Shown here one piece after another: positions 12,601 to 24,051 of a stretch of DNA of 64,000 nt; position 1 is the first letter of the stretch; every line of letters starts with the position of its first letter. Position numbers and translations under genes: made by a program. The notes beneath the pieces were generated by a model. The model did no database searches. It worked only from the letters and a program-made list of their open reading frames with translations, and was not told the DNA's origin. The DNA comes from Dactylis glomerata (Eukaryota; Streptophyta; Magnoliopsida; Poales; Poaceae). The stretch covers positions 12,652,253-12,716,252 of the forward strand of contig QXEO01000247.1 of NCBI GenBank assembly GCA_007115705.1, in the 5' to 3' direction.

Positions 12601-14058
12601 ATGCGGACGAATATGATATTGGTAACGGTCCCCTCGGCTGGCTGAGGTCTCTTCGGTGGATGACCTGAAGCAAACATCGAAGTCATTACATCACAGTCAT
12701 TTCAAAAAAAGGCCGTATGATACGAGGAGAACTTACGAGGCGTCGACTCCAAATTTCGGAAGGGCCCTTTTCCCTGCTCGAAGAGGAGGACGGCTGCTCA
12801 AAGGCACGATAGGGATCGCGCTGTCATCATCATCACCTAAAGTGAGATGAGTGTCGTCGAGGTCTTTAGAGTCCTCGACAACATCCGCGATCAGCTGCTT
12901 CTTCGGGGCTCTTGGTGGCGATGGAACGGCAGAGGTCGATCCCTCCGGCACTTCGGTAAAGTCACGCCCTGGATATTCACCCATTTTGGGCTGGGGCGGA
13001 TAGCATCGGGCTACCTCGATTACCTGTGCAAGGATTTCAGTCGTCTTCAAAACCAATCGACACAATTGCGGTACAGAAGAACTATTCGATAAAAGGCGTA
13101 ACTTGGTGCAGGGAAAAGCCTTGTTGAAGGCCACCGCGCCGAAGGCTTTCGGCACGGGTGACTTCTTCTTGATATTCATGATGGCGCGCACGCACTCGTC
13201 GATCTCGGCTTCGCGCAGCTCGTCTGAAGAAATACGGGTCGAATCCCGTCGGTCACTATAATCCCACATGCAGTGGGCTCGAGCAGCGAGAGGCTGGATT
13301 CGACGCTCGATGAAGGTCCGAATAAGTTGGAGGCCCGAAAGCTCCTTCTTCGGAGTGGCTCGAAGCTGCTCGATTTTCTTCATCAGCGACTCCGTAATCT
13401 TCATCTCCTCCTCCGAAAGATCATGTCTCCAGGACACTCGGGATCGGAGGATGGAGGTGGTCTGGAACTCCTCAAGCCCGAAAGTTTCGCCATCGGAGGA
13501 CTTGTCCTTGGCGTAGAACCACTTTGTCCTCCAGCCGAGATTGTTTTCGGGCGTTTGGAGGGAGAAGTAGGAGACATCCGGGCGCACCTGACAGCTGAAG
13601 CCACCGGTCTGGAATTGCAGAGGACGCCGAATAATGAAAATTCGGCGCCACAACGCCCAGTGGGGTTCAATCCACAGGAAACATTCACAAAGCATGATGA
13701 AGCACGCAATGTGTAGGATGGTGTTGGGATTCAGATTATGGAGCTGAATCCCGTAAGCAAAAAGAAGACCGCGGATGAAAGGATGCGGGGGAAGGGACAA
13801 ACCCCGCAGCAAAAAGGCAACGAAGAGTACCCGAAATCCAGGAGGAGGCCGGGGGATGATCTCAGGGCCGGCGGCGAGCAATTCCGCTGGCGTGTTCTTC
13901 AGGAGGCCCATCTTCTTGGCCTGGGACAGCTCCTTGTCCCCAACCTTGGTCTGGACCCAACGGCTGACGACGGAGCCGTCAGCATCGGCCGTCTTGGCCT
14001 TCTTGGTGGCGGCGGCGGCGGCGGCGCCGCCGGCCGCGGAGGAATTCCTCTTCCCCAT
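9645..14058 (-). pseudogene. Antisense gene of element F with PF04195-type domain, five exons, interrupted by a solo LTR
   Basis: Start ATG at 14058 (MGKRNSS, then an Ala/Lys-rich basic stretch). Exons by splice consensus and frame: 12737-14058, 12436-12664, 12203-12296, 11885-12118, then 11566-11801 continuing at 9645-9914 once the solo LTR E is discounted. Exon 1 carries the grass 'putative gypsy type transposon' domain (Pfam Transposase_28), recognisable from HPFIRGLLFAYGIQLHNLNP and FLWIEPHWALWRR. Exons 3-5 encode a long coiled coil. The exon 3/exon 4 junction as drawn creates a TGA, possibly a decayed CGA. With the LTR removed the frame passes the insertion site and ends at TAG 9645. The product would be roughly 795 aa, function unknown. 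Confidence 0.65.
9920..11565 (-). mobile_element. Solo LTR E of the Athila-like family
   Basis: A lone 1646-bp LTR with no primer site or internal sequence on either side. On the minus strand it starts TGATACATCTCC at 11565 and ends ...CAGCA at 9920. Flanking 5-mers are GTGAA (9915-9919) and GCGAA (11566-11570), a target duplication with one mismatch. It splits exon 5 of the antisense gene of element F. Unequal recombination between two LTRs is the usual origin. Confidence 0.85.
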
Positions 14059-14645
14059 GATCTTGGTGCACAGCGAAGGCTGCGGAAATGGCGTGGGCGG
14101 AGAAGGCAACTTCTGCGGAGCGTGAGGAGGAAGACGGTAGCGGCAGAGTGGAAAGCACTGTTACCTCTCCACCGCTGTTTTATTTGGAAGTTACGGCTGA
14201 TCTGAGCCGTCGGCTATGAAGTGGGAACGGCGGGGCAGATCTAGCCGCCCACGTGTCAACACCATGGGAACCATGACCTCCACTACGCATGGTAATCCAG
14301 GAAACCGCGCAGACTTTTTTCACCCACGCGCGGGACGTGCGGTCAAAAACGGTCAACAGCCGGGACGTGCGGCCGCTGGGCCCGCTGCGTGTCTCATCTT
14401 GTCAGAGTCAGCAGAGGGTGGCGTGACTACTCAGGAAAATCTGGCGTCATCACTGACGTAGCTCCCAGGAAAAAGCTGATTCTATTCAACCCAAGGAGTG
14501 AAGTTGATGAGGGTCCCCTTAAATTTCAAAGGTAACCCAAACACTTTTTGGTATTGAGTTTTCCTCAAAGTTTTCCTGCTCCTTCTGCATTGCCCGAGTG
14601 CATTGTTCTCTGGGCAATTTCATTTTTTCACTTGATGTATTGAGT

Positions 14646-15195
14646 GGGCTTCGGTCCCTCGAATCGTCTTCTTCGGGCCAGCAGTGCCTTCGAATTATTC
14701 GAGCCAGGGCTTCGGTCCCTCGAATCGTCTTCTTCGGGCCAGCAGTGCCTTCGAATTATTCGAGCCAGGGCTTCGGTCCCTCGAATCGTCTTCTTCGGGC
14801 CAGCAGTGCCTTTGGATTATTCGAGCCTGGGCTTCGGTCCCTCGAATTATCTTCCTCGGGCCAGCAGTGCCTTCAAACTAGTCGAGCCAGGGCTTCGGTC
14901 CCTCGAATCGTCTTCTTCGGGCTAGCAGTGCCTTCGGATTATTCGAGCCAGGGCTTCGGTCCCTCGAATCGTCTTCTTCGGGCCAGTAGTGCCTTCAAAT
15001 TATTCGAGCCAGGGCTTTGGTCCCTCGAATTGTTTTCTTCGGGCCAGCAGTGCCTTTGAATTATTCGAGCCTGGGCTTCGGTCCCTCGAATTATCTTCCT
15101 CGGGCCAGCAGTGCCCTCGAACTATTCGGGTTTGGGCGTCAGTCCCTCGAATTATCTCCTCCGAGCCAGCAGCGGTTCTACTTTATTCGAGTTTG
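14646..15195 (+). repeat. 61-bp tandem repeat in element F, about 9 copies
   Basis: Copies start with GGGCTTCGGTCCCTCGAA at 14646, 14707, 14768, 14829, 14890, 14951, 15012, 15073 and, more divergent, 15134. The period is a constant 61 bp. It lies between the 5' end of the antisense gene and the 3' LTR, so it may be the upstream region of the antisense gene. Long ORFs across it are by-products of the repeat. Confidence 0.9.
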
Positions 15196-15760
15196 GCCCC
15201 CGAATCTCTGTTTCGGGCTATCAACACTTTTCGCTCAAATACCCAAATTTTGGTGGCAACATACCAGTTCGGATGCCGTATGTCAAATACGAAGGTAAGT
15301 CCACGGTTTGCAACACCAAATGGCCCGGTATTCGTATCAAACGTGCTCTGCCGAGAAATTTTCCATACCTATGGTATGAAGTTTGCACCGATGGACGCAT
15401 CGGGTGCCTCACAATGAACTGGGCTTCGACCTGGTGAGTCCAACGCGGCTCAGGTCGGGGTAGCGCCAGCCCACGCGGGTTCGAGTCGGGGGACTCGAAT
15501 CTAAGTAAGCTAACCGAATGTCTTTGCGGCTATGCAATTAACTGAGACCCAGCGTGAGTCTCAGGCCGGTTATGCGCATCCCTCTGCAAACCCAGCTGAA
15601 CACTTTTTCGGGGCTCAGCATGAGGATTACTCGAATTAATCGCACCTGTCGTGTATCTGCAATGTAGCTGTGCTTTTTTAGGAAGAGCGAAAATAGTCTC
15701 GGGCGATAAGAGGGAGGCTCGAGTTAGAGTCCCTGCCATAGTCTTCGACTATCCCAGGCA

Positions 15761-15772
15761 CTCGGGGGCTAC
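15761..15772 (+). other. Polypurine tract of element F
   Basis: CTCGGGGGCTAC lies directly before the LTR start TGACGAAGG at 15773, the expected place for the plus-strand primer. The same core is tandemly repeated at 8271-8495, and it occurs again at about 12378. Confidence 0.65.
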
Positions 15773-16339
15773 TGACGAAGGAATGACAAATGGGCCCTCG
15801 ACTTTTTCCTACCTGGCTTTTTGGCCCAGGGGGGATACCGTCAAAAGGATCACGAAGCCCATGAAGAGGACAGCTTGGCTCGGCCCAGGGATGTAACTTG
15901 GCGTACAAGGCAAAGGCTCAAAGCCGGAGACTTAGTCAAATAGGACTCGTTTAAGGTTTATCCTAACTGATCCGACATGTAATCAACTTGGAGAACAATC
16001 CTGAGACCCAACCTTCGCATATAAAAGGCTGGGAGGGAGGTCTCGAAACCCTAGACACTCTTTTCCACCTCACGCCGGAGCGCTCGATAGTTAGAGCTCT
16101 CTGTTTTCGGCTAGATCCAATCTACGCCACCATTGTAACACCTCCAGCAAAGCCACCCCATCAATAAAAAGTCAGACAAGCAGGACGTAGGTCTTTATCC
16201 TATCAAAGGGGGCCGAACCTGGGTAAAATCCCGTGTCCTTCTGCTTTCGTCTGATCGCCGTCGAGTTTGCCAGGTCCCAAATGCGCTCCATAGATCGAAA
16301 GCCCTTAAACATGGGCATTGCCGGGGTAGAACCTCATCA
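15773..16339 (+). repeat. 3' LTR of element F
   Basis: 567 bp, from TGACGAAGG to CCTCATCA. It contains a TATA box at 16020-16027 and an AATAAA-like poly(A) signal near 16163. It is followed without a gap by the gag of element D (GCTAG...), so the predicted left target duplication outside the window is GCTAG. The matching 5' LTR is not in the window. Confidence 0.7.
16020..16027 (+). promoter_or_regulatory. TATA box in the LTR of element F
   Basis: TATAAAAG inside the 3' LTR, about 247 bp from its start, followed by a GGCTGGGAGGGAGG leader; the usual position for the U3/R transcription start of a Gypsy LTR. Confidence 0.5.
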
Positions 16340-17629
16340 GCTAGTATTAGGAATAACATCATTAGAGGTAGTAATGGTACATACCTTCATCTTTCTATCC
16401 ATCTCATCTTCTCTTTCCCACCTGGCATGCAATTCTGCTAGCATCCTAATATTTTCAGCAATTCTAACTTGGATAGCATTAGCAGTAGCAAAAGGATTGT
16501 TCTCTTTCACCTCATTAGGCAACACTTTTAATTTCAGAAGTTCAACATCATGAGCAATGCTATCAACTTTAGAAGCAAGAATATCAATTTTGCTTAACTT
16601 TTCCTCAACAGACTTGTTAAAAGCATTTTGCTTACCGATGAAGTCCTTGAGCATTACCTCAAGCTCGGAGGGCGCGGCCCTAGTGTTGTTGGAGGAATTA
16701 CCATAAGAATTACCATAACCATTACCATTGGTAGAAGGATACGGCCTATAATTGTTACTAGCAAAATTGTTCCTATAAGCATTGTTGTTAAAATTATTAT
16801 TTCTAATGAAGTTTACATCAACATGCTCTTCTTGAGCAACCAAAAAGGCCAAAGGAACATTATTAGGATCTACATGAGTCATATCATTAGAAAGCATCAG
16901 CATAATAGCATCAATCTTATCACTCAAGGAAGAGGTTTCCTCAACAGAATTTACCTTCTTACCTTGTGGAGCTCTCTCGGTGTGCCATTCAGAGTAATTT
17001 ACCATCATATTGTCGAGAAGCTTTGTTGCGGCGCCCAAGGTAAGGGACATAAAAGTGCCTCCAACAGCTGAATCAAGTAGGTTCCTTAAAGAAAAATTCA
17101 TTCTTGCATAAAAAGTTTGAACAATCATCCAAGTAGTCAGTCCATGAGTGGGACAATTCTTTATCATAGATTTCATTCTTTCCCAAGCTTGAGCAACATG
17201 TTCATTATCAAACCGACTAAACTTCATAATATTGCTATGCAAAGCTATAATCTTAGCAGGAGGATAGTATCTACCAATAAAAGCATCCTTACACTTAGCC
17301 CATGAATCAATACTATTTTTAGGCAAAGACAGCAACCAATCCTTAGCTTTTCCTCTCAAAGAAAAAGGAAACAACTTAAGCTTAATAATATCACTTTCAA
17401 CATCCTTATATTTCTGCATCTCACATAGCTCAACAAAATTGTTGAGATGAGCTGCAGCATCATCAATACTAGCACCAGAAAATTGCTCTTTCATAACAAG
17501 GTTCAACAAAGCAGGCTTAATCTCATAAAAATTAGCAGCAGGAGCAGGTGGCGCAATAGGAGTGCAGATAAAATCACTATTATTCGTGCTAGTAAAGTCA
17601 CACAACTTGGTATTTTTAGGAGTAGCCAT
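16340..17629 (-). pseudogene. Athila-like gag of element D, truncated
   Basis: An ATG-started gag of 429 codons on the minus strand before the break. The retrotransposon gag core (LKLFPFSLRGKAKDWLLSLP and DAFIGRYYPP) is at about residues 75-125. It is followed by an Asn-rich stretch (about 275-320) and a predicted coiled coil. It is the homologue of the gag in element C: where C has an in-frame stop, D retains a cysteine codon (DFICTPIAPP). The reading frame is open throughout but ends at the junction with the LTR of F, so the C-terminus and any protease are missing here. Confidence 0.85.
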
Positions 17630-17787
17630 TCTAGCAAACTAAAAGCAGACAAGTAAAAACAACTATCAGGGATTCTAATTTTTTGGGTTTTTGATAAAAC
17701 GATGCAAGTAAAAATAAAGTAAAGCAAAACTTAAAACAAAGTAAAGGATGTGCGTGCGAAAACTCCCCTTGCATAAGTCTTCTTCCT

Positions 17788-17804
17788 CCTCGGCAACGGC
17801 GCCA
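17788..17804 (-). other. Primer binding site of element D (tRNA-Asp)
   Basis: Minus-strand TGGCGCCGTTGCCGAGG, one mismatch to the tRNA-Asp 3' end, 10 bp inside the LTR that starts at 17815. Confidence 0.75.
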
Positions 17805-18987
17805 GAAAACTTGTTGATGGCACGGTGATGATGGTGCCAGAAAACTTGTTGGCATTTGTTGATGAAGTAAAAATGACCGGCCAGTTGGAAAGCCCAAGAG
17901 AAGGTTTGATGAATATAGCAGCAAGTTTTCCCTCAGTTATGAAACCAAGGTAGTCAATCCAGTAGGAGGGAGACAAATGATTGAAGGTGATGCCCACTAG
18001 CTTTGCGACAGCTCCGGACAATTTATAGGGCGCCTCGTCCAAGCTTTGCTTTGCGAGCGGTAACGTGGATCCTGCACACAACACAACCAAATACTTTGTT
18101 CCCAACTTACGATGAGGTTGTCAATCTCACCAGTTTGCTTGAAACAAAGGGCATGAGCGTATCGAGTGGAAAATGATAATAGTATGCGAGTAAAATAAAC
18201 AGTGCGAGTAAAGTAAACAGGTGATAGCAATGTAAAGAAAATAGGACCGGGGTCCATAGTTCACTAGTGGTGTCTCTCCATAAGATAAAATAACACATGC
18301 TGGGTAAACAAATTACAGTTGGGCAATTGATAGAATAAAGAGAACGTGCATGTCGAGAGGATCACTATGAGATTTACTCTGGGTATTACAACAAGATACA
18401 TAGACCGCCATCCAACTGCATCTATGACTAATAATCCACTTGTGGCGAATTAATCCGAGAACTCCACAACTATTAAGTTGCGAACAACAGATAATTGCAT
18501 TAAGTAAAGTGTGTAATGTAAACAAAACATATGCCCTTGAGCATATGAATGTTGTTTTCCCCCTAGTAGCAACATCACATCTACAACCTTAGAGGTTTCT
18601 GTCACTCCCCCAGATTAAATAGAGGCATGAACCCACTATCGAGCATAAATACCCCCTCTTGGAGTCACTAGCAACTACTCGGCCAAGATAGCTACTAACA
18701 ACGGAGAGCATGCAAGATCATAAACAACATAGAGATAACAAAAGATATAATTCAGTACAGCAACTTAAACATAAACACCAATATTCATCGGATCCCAACA
18801 AACCAAACATGTAGAATTACATAACGGTGATCTCAATCATGTAAGGCAGCTCATGAGATCTAAACATGAAGCACATGGTGGAGAAGACAACCATCTAGCT
18901 ACTGCTATGGACCCATAGTCCAAGGTAGACTACTCACTCATTGCGCCAGAGGCAAGCATGGCGATGAAGAAGACCTCCGATGGCGAT

Positions 18988-20525
18988 TGATGTCTACGCA
19001 CTTCTATTCTTGTAGACACTTGTTGGGCCTCCAAGTGCAGAGGTTTGTAGAACAGCAGCAAGTTTCCCTTAAGTGGAACACCCAAGGTTTATCGAACTTA
19101 GGGAGGTTAGAGGTCAAAGCTATCCCTCTCAAGCAACCCTGCAATTACGATACAGAAAGTCTCTTGTGTCCCCAACACACCCAATACACTTGTCAGATGT
19201 ATAGGTGCACTAGTTCGGCGAAGAGATAGTGAAATACAAGTGGTATAGATGATTATAAGTAGCAAACGTGGTGTGAAATAAATATCGCTGCGAGCAAACA
19301 AGTAACAAAACAGCAAGTAAACGGTATGCAAAGCTTGGAAACAAGGCCTAGGGATCATACTTTCACTAGTGGACACACTCCCAACAATATAACATGACTG
19401 AACAAATAACTTCTCTTTGCTAAGGTACTCTGAATTACTCTCCTATTGAATAACACTAATCATTATGTAGTGGCTACAGAAGCACCCCTTAAAGTTCATC
19501 AAGTACTTGACAAACACCACTCATAGAGATATCCAAATCAAATCACAATTCAAGATAGAAATCATTGCAACTTAAACCAAGTACTAACACGGTGCACACA
19601 CTGTCAACATTACACCATGAAAGGAGGAATAGATCACTCAAACTATCATAGCAATAATTATTCTCATAATCCACAAGAGATCACAATCATAGCCTAAACC
19701 AAGTACCACCATGATGCATGCACTGTCACCGTTACACCATAGCAGGAGGAATAGATTACTTTAATAACATCACTAGAGTACACAAAATATCTGAATAATA
19801 ACATGTACTTGTTCAACATGATACAAAGCTCACGATCACATAAAGATCACATCATGGGAGAGAGAGGTGAACCACATAGCTACCGGTAGAGCCCTTAGCC
19901 CCGGGGATGAACTACTCCCTCCTCATCATAGGAGACAGCAAGGTTGATGGAGATGGCGGTGAGGTCGATGGAGACGGCAGAGACGGCGATGGAGATCGAT
20001 GGAGATGGCTCCGGGGGCACTTCCCCATCCCGGCAGGGTGCCGGAACAGAGACTTCTGTCCCCCAAAATTCGTCGACGGCGGCGGCGGAGCTGCGGAACT
20101 GTTTCTGGAAAATTGCCGACTCCTTTAGGGTTTTCCGTCCCGAGGCTTTATATAGGCGAAGGGGCGTCGCGAGAGGGCAGCCAGGGGCTCCTCACACATG
20201 GGTGGCGCGGCCAGGGCCTGGGCCGCGCCACCCTAGTGTGAGGGCAGGCCCTGGCCCCTCTCTGACTCTCTTTCGGATGTCTGGATGCTCCCGGGAAAAA
20301 ATAAGACTTCTGGCTTTTGTTTCGTCCAATTCCGAGAATATTTCCTGTGTATCACTCTGAAACACAAAAACAGCAGAAAACAGGGAACTGGCACTGTGGC
20401 AACTCGTTAATAGGTTAGTTCCGGAAAATGCATAAAAGTGCCACTAAGTGTAACGAAACAATAGGCAAATGGTGTAAAAACAAGCATGGAGCATCAAAAA
20501 TTATAGATACGTTGGAGACGTATCA
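18988..20525 (-). repeat. 3' LTR of element B
   Basis: 1538 bp. Read on the minus strand it starts TGATACGTCTCCAACG and ends GCGTAGACATCA. The half next to the TGATACG end (about 19990-20525) matches the U3/R of the Athila-like LTRs A, C, D and E, including a TATA-bearing segment near 20150. The other half (18988 to about 19990) is unrelated to theirs. Confidence 0.85.
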
Positions 20526-23116
20526 AGCATCCCCAAGCTTAACTCCTGCTCGTCCTCGAGTAGGTAAGTGATAACAAAAGAATAATTTTTGAGGTGACAT
20601 GCACCTACACAATCTTGATCATATATGTAAGCATTGTGAGCTGGGATCATAAGAACTTAAAACATGGGCATGAAAGATATAATCTTGACAATAAGAACTT
20701 AGCAACCATGTTGTAAACATGCAAATGAACACAAACAAAAGATCATGAAAATGAAACAATGAAAGTCAAACGTGTGTTCAAATCATAAGGAAAAACATAC
20801 AAATGGTTTTCAGCTTGTCCTTCATAGAGAGCAAAACATAAATGCATAGGACACCTTGAAGTTTAAGAGGGCGACTAGATACAAATAATTTGAGAACAAG
20901 TGAAACCATGATCATGAATCAATCAATGAAAACTTTGGGACAATGCACATTATACTCAGAATGACAACTATGCTCTCTTAACGGTGCATAAAGATAGAAG
21001 GTGGAGACTCAACATAAAAGTAAAAGAAAGGCCCTTCGCAGAGGGAAGCAGTGATTAAACATGTGCTAGAGCTTTTCATTTATAAAACAGAGAGATAAAA
21101 CTTGAGTTTTGAGAGGTGGTTGCTTTTGTCAACGACTGGCAATGGGGTTCTTACTATCTTCCATACAAAAATGAAGCAAGTTTTTGAGAGAGAGATTGGC
21201 ACTTTTGTGCTCTTTTTATAAAGCTTGGCACTCCTCCCCACCTTTTTTTCCTTTCACAAACCATGGCTAACCGATTCCATCGGGTGCCCACCAACATTCA
21301 CTTTCCATGGAGGAGTGCCTTTTTTCTTTCTTTTTTTTCTCTTTTTTTTTTCTTTTTGGAATAAGCAATATGGAAGATAGCAAATCCGACCACTACGTCC
21401 CCATGAGCTGAAAACAGTGTCACAAAACGAGAAGTGTTTTGAAGGTTTTTGAAAGGTAGCACATGAAAATTTACTTTGGAATGGCTTACAAATACCATGC
21501 ATAGGAATTTATAGTGGACACAATGGCAAACTTGGTTTTTAGGAGTTGGATGCACGAGTAGAGCTCATACTCAGTACAAAACGAAGGCTAGCAAAAGACT
21601 GGGAGCGACCAACTAAGAGAGCAATAATGGCCATAATCATGCAGAGCGACAAAGCAACATTAAAAGAAGCATAAGATGGCATCAAAAGTCAAAAACTAAA
21701 TGATCATAGAGGCTATTGGCAACTTTGTAAGAGTCTACATGTGTGAGCATGCGCCAAGTCAACCCAAATAAAGCATCAAGGAGAAAACCAAAATAATGCT
21801 TCCAAATAATTAAAACAACGCATGATTTTTTCAAAGGCTCATTAAGCAATCTCAGTCATTTGAGACAAGTCATGCTACAGCAAAACCACTAAGCATACTA
21901 TCAAAAAGACATCAAGCATGACATGAAAAAGCCTAAGCCGCAGTCTACACAAGCTCCTTCTTGTACCACTATTTTGCACAAAGCTTTTTCTCTTTTCCAA
22001 CACCATTTTAAATTTTTAAAGACACCTCTTTTGATGAAAACCAATAAAGATCAGAGGCAAAAATACACCTTGATGAAAAGATATGACAAGGTCTGAACGC
22101 AAATCAAGGTGAAAACGAAAACCAAAAGCAGTAGCAGAAAAAGAAGAACGCTCGATTTTTAATAAGAGTGAAAACTAGAGCGTTCTTGGCAAATGAAAAG
22201 CAAGTTCATCTCCTCAAAAAGAAACATGATGTGATCTAACCATTTATTGCAGCAAAACAAATAAAAGAAAACTGAAAACAAAAACAACTGACGCTCCAGG
22301 AAAAACACATAGTGCATGAAGCAATAAAAATATAGTGTTTTGAAAGGTGACCTGATTTTTGCCGATGAAGAAGGGGTGCCTCGGGGGCATCCCCAAGCTT
22401 TGACGCTTGTACTTCTTGAATATTTCTTGGGGTGATGCATGGGCATCCCCAAGCTTGAGCTTTTGTCCATTCTTCAACTCATCTCATCATTCTCCAATCC
22501 CTACACTTGAAAACTTCCTTCATACAAAACTAAACACAAATCTATTAGCAACATTAGTGTAAGCATAACATATAATCAACCTCTTTTTGCTTCAGGTGTC
22601 AACACAAAACTACCACATATAAAGCATATACTACTGTAGCAACTTTCCCAAAAGTTCCATGATCAAAAGAACTCAAAAGAAAGCGATAAAGCGGCAAACA
22701 CAAATATTGGCAGAAATCTGTCAAAACAGAACAGTTGAAAAAGGTCGAATTTTTGAGGGATTTTCTGTTGCTCAAATCAAAAAGTGTTCAACTAATGAAA
22801 GTTTGGATATAACCTGGGGCATATGCACAAGAAATCGCAGGTCCAAAAGATATACAAAGAATTTTAACGAATTTTTACGGTGCAGCACCGAAAACTGTTT
22901 CAGGACAGCAACATCCCCAAATCTTACCTCACTCAAATTAGAGGTTTCTCTTGGCACAAAAACGAAATAAAAATGATAAGGAGCGGTTATTACAGTAGTA
23001 ATAACTTCCAAGACTCAAATAAAAGAAAAAGTACTGAAAGTAAAAACATTGGGTTATCTCCCAAGAGTGCTTTTCTTTAACGCCTTTGAGCTAGGCGCAG
23101 AAATTTGCAAAGATGC
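20526..23116 (-). other. Non-coding internal region of element B
   Basis: About 2.6 kb between the ORF and the 3' LTR, with no ORF that looks real. It begins after the LTR with AGCATCCCCAAGCTTAAC, the polypurine-tract side. The same sequence blocks occur in reverse in element C (28648-31582), and part of it is in element A (1-585). It includes a T/C-rich simple stretch at about 21320-21360. Confidence 0.7.
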
Positions 23117-23911
23117 TCATGTGGGCGCGCTTGAGGCAAAGGCGCCATATAGGAATTTAAAGCAATAGAGAGCATCAAAAAGCAAGTATGAAACATATTT
23201 AAATCTAAACCACTTCCTATGAAAAATAGTCTTGTAAAGAGACAAGTCATGAAAGCGCAAAGCAAAAAGCATAGGAAGGCAAAACAAGTACAACTTCAAG
23301 AATTGCAACATAAAGAGGGGAAACTCAATATTGTTGAGATTCATCAAACCATGTTTCCCTCTCTCATAATAACTTTCAGTAGCATCATGAATAGAACTAA
23401 CAATATAACTATCACATAAAACATCCCTATCATGAGCCACATGCATAAAAGAATTAATACTCACCACAGGAACAATAGTAGTAGGAGCAGATTCAACAGA
23501 ATAATTATTCTCATCACCATAATCATCATAAATAGGAGGCATATTGTAATCATAACTAATTTTATCCTCAATAGTAGGTGAACTGAAAATATTATACTCA
23601 TCATCACAAGCTAGAGAACTACTATGTCGCAAAGCATATTCTTCAAACATATCATCATAAGAAGGAACATCACATAGGGGAGATAAAATATCATCAGAGC
23701 AAACTTTCTCCACTAAAGCTGGGGGACTAAAAATATCATGCTTAACAGAACCAGCTTCCCCAAGCTTAGACTTTTCTATAGCATTATCAATAACGGTATT
23801 CAAAGCATTCGTACTAATAACATTGCTATGCGAAATAAGCTCCAAAGGATTTTCAATTTTCTCTTCAAATCTAAAATCAGGAAAAAGACTAAAGAACTCT
23901 TTGTTTTCCAT
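23117..23911 (-). CDS. Uncharacterised ORF of element B (264 aa)
   Basis: An ATG-started, intact ORF beginning about 115 bp inside the primer site of element B, on its coding strand. The N-terminal 190 residues are acidic, with repeated Asp/Glu/Ser/Tyr-rich segments (DDMFEEYALR, YDDYGDENNY). From about residue 195 the sequence becomes hydrophobic and aromatic (FLKLYLFCLPMLFALRF), which could be a membrane segment or simply read-through into former non-coding DNA, since this part overlaps the region shared with A and C. I do not recognise a domain, and it is not gag-like. Its function in the element is unknown. Confidence 0.45.
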   Translation of the reverse strand: MENKEFFSLFPDFRFEEKIENPLELISHSNVISTNALNTVIDNAIEKSKLGEAGSVKHDIFSPPALVEKVCSDDILSPLCDVPSYDDMFEEYALRHSSSLACDDEYNIFSSPTIEDKISYDYNMPPIYDDYGDENNYSVESAPTTIVPVVSINSFMHVAHDRDVLCDSYIVSSIHDATESYYERGKHGLMNLNNIEFPLFMLQFLKLYLFCLPMLFALRFHDLSLYKTIFHRKWFRFKYVSYLLFDALYCFKFLYGAFASSAPT

Positions 23912-24024
23912 TAAGCCTAACTAGTGAAAATAAAAACAAGAAACAAAAAGATGTAATTGCAGAATCTAAAGGAAATAACTCTGAGCACTCACACAGGAGG
24001 ATGCGAGTACCTTTTACCTTACCT

Positions 24025-24041
24025 CCCCGGCAACGGCGCCA
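24025..24041 (-). other. Primer binding site of element B (tRNA-Asp)
   Basis: Minus-strand TGGCGCCGTTGCCGGGG, a perfect 17-nt match to the expected tRNA-Asp 3' complement, 10 bp from the 5' LTR end at 24052. Confidence 0.85.
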
Positions 24042-24051
24042 GAAAAGAGCT

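Larger units (their letters stand above)
3076..16339 (+). mobile_element. Element F: Tat-lineage Ty3/Gypsy retrotransposon, 5' end outside the window
   Basis: Plus-strand element with, in order: gag, protease, reverse transcriptase, RNase H, a second RNase H, integrase, a 20-bp tandem repeat, two antisense genes, a 61-bp tandem repeat, polypurine tract and a 567-bp 3' LTR. Two RNase H domains, the DGGS protease signature and antisense genes between pol and the 3' LTR are known traits of the Tat lineage. Its right end abuts the gag of element D at 16340, so F inserted into D. It is interrupted by A (left edge) and by solo LTR E (9920-11565). I see no gene in 14110-14645 beyond a GC-rich leader. 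Confidence 0.85.

Noticed and set aside
14598..15437. ORFs of up to 153 codons with repeated RALRSLE-like peptide
   Set aside because: They come from the 61-bp tandem repeat, whose period is not divisible by three, so all plus frames show the same peptides in turn.
15470..15500. Second T-loop-like motif (GGGTTCGAGTCGGGGG)
   Set aside because: Lies in the leader-type sequence of element F, with no cloverleaf around it.
21320..21360. T/C-rich tract as a polypurine tract
   Set aside because: It is inside the non-coding region of B, far from the LTR. The sequence next to the LTR at 20526 is the better candidate.
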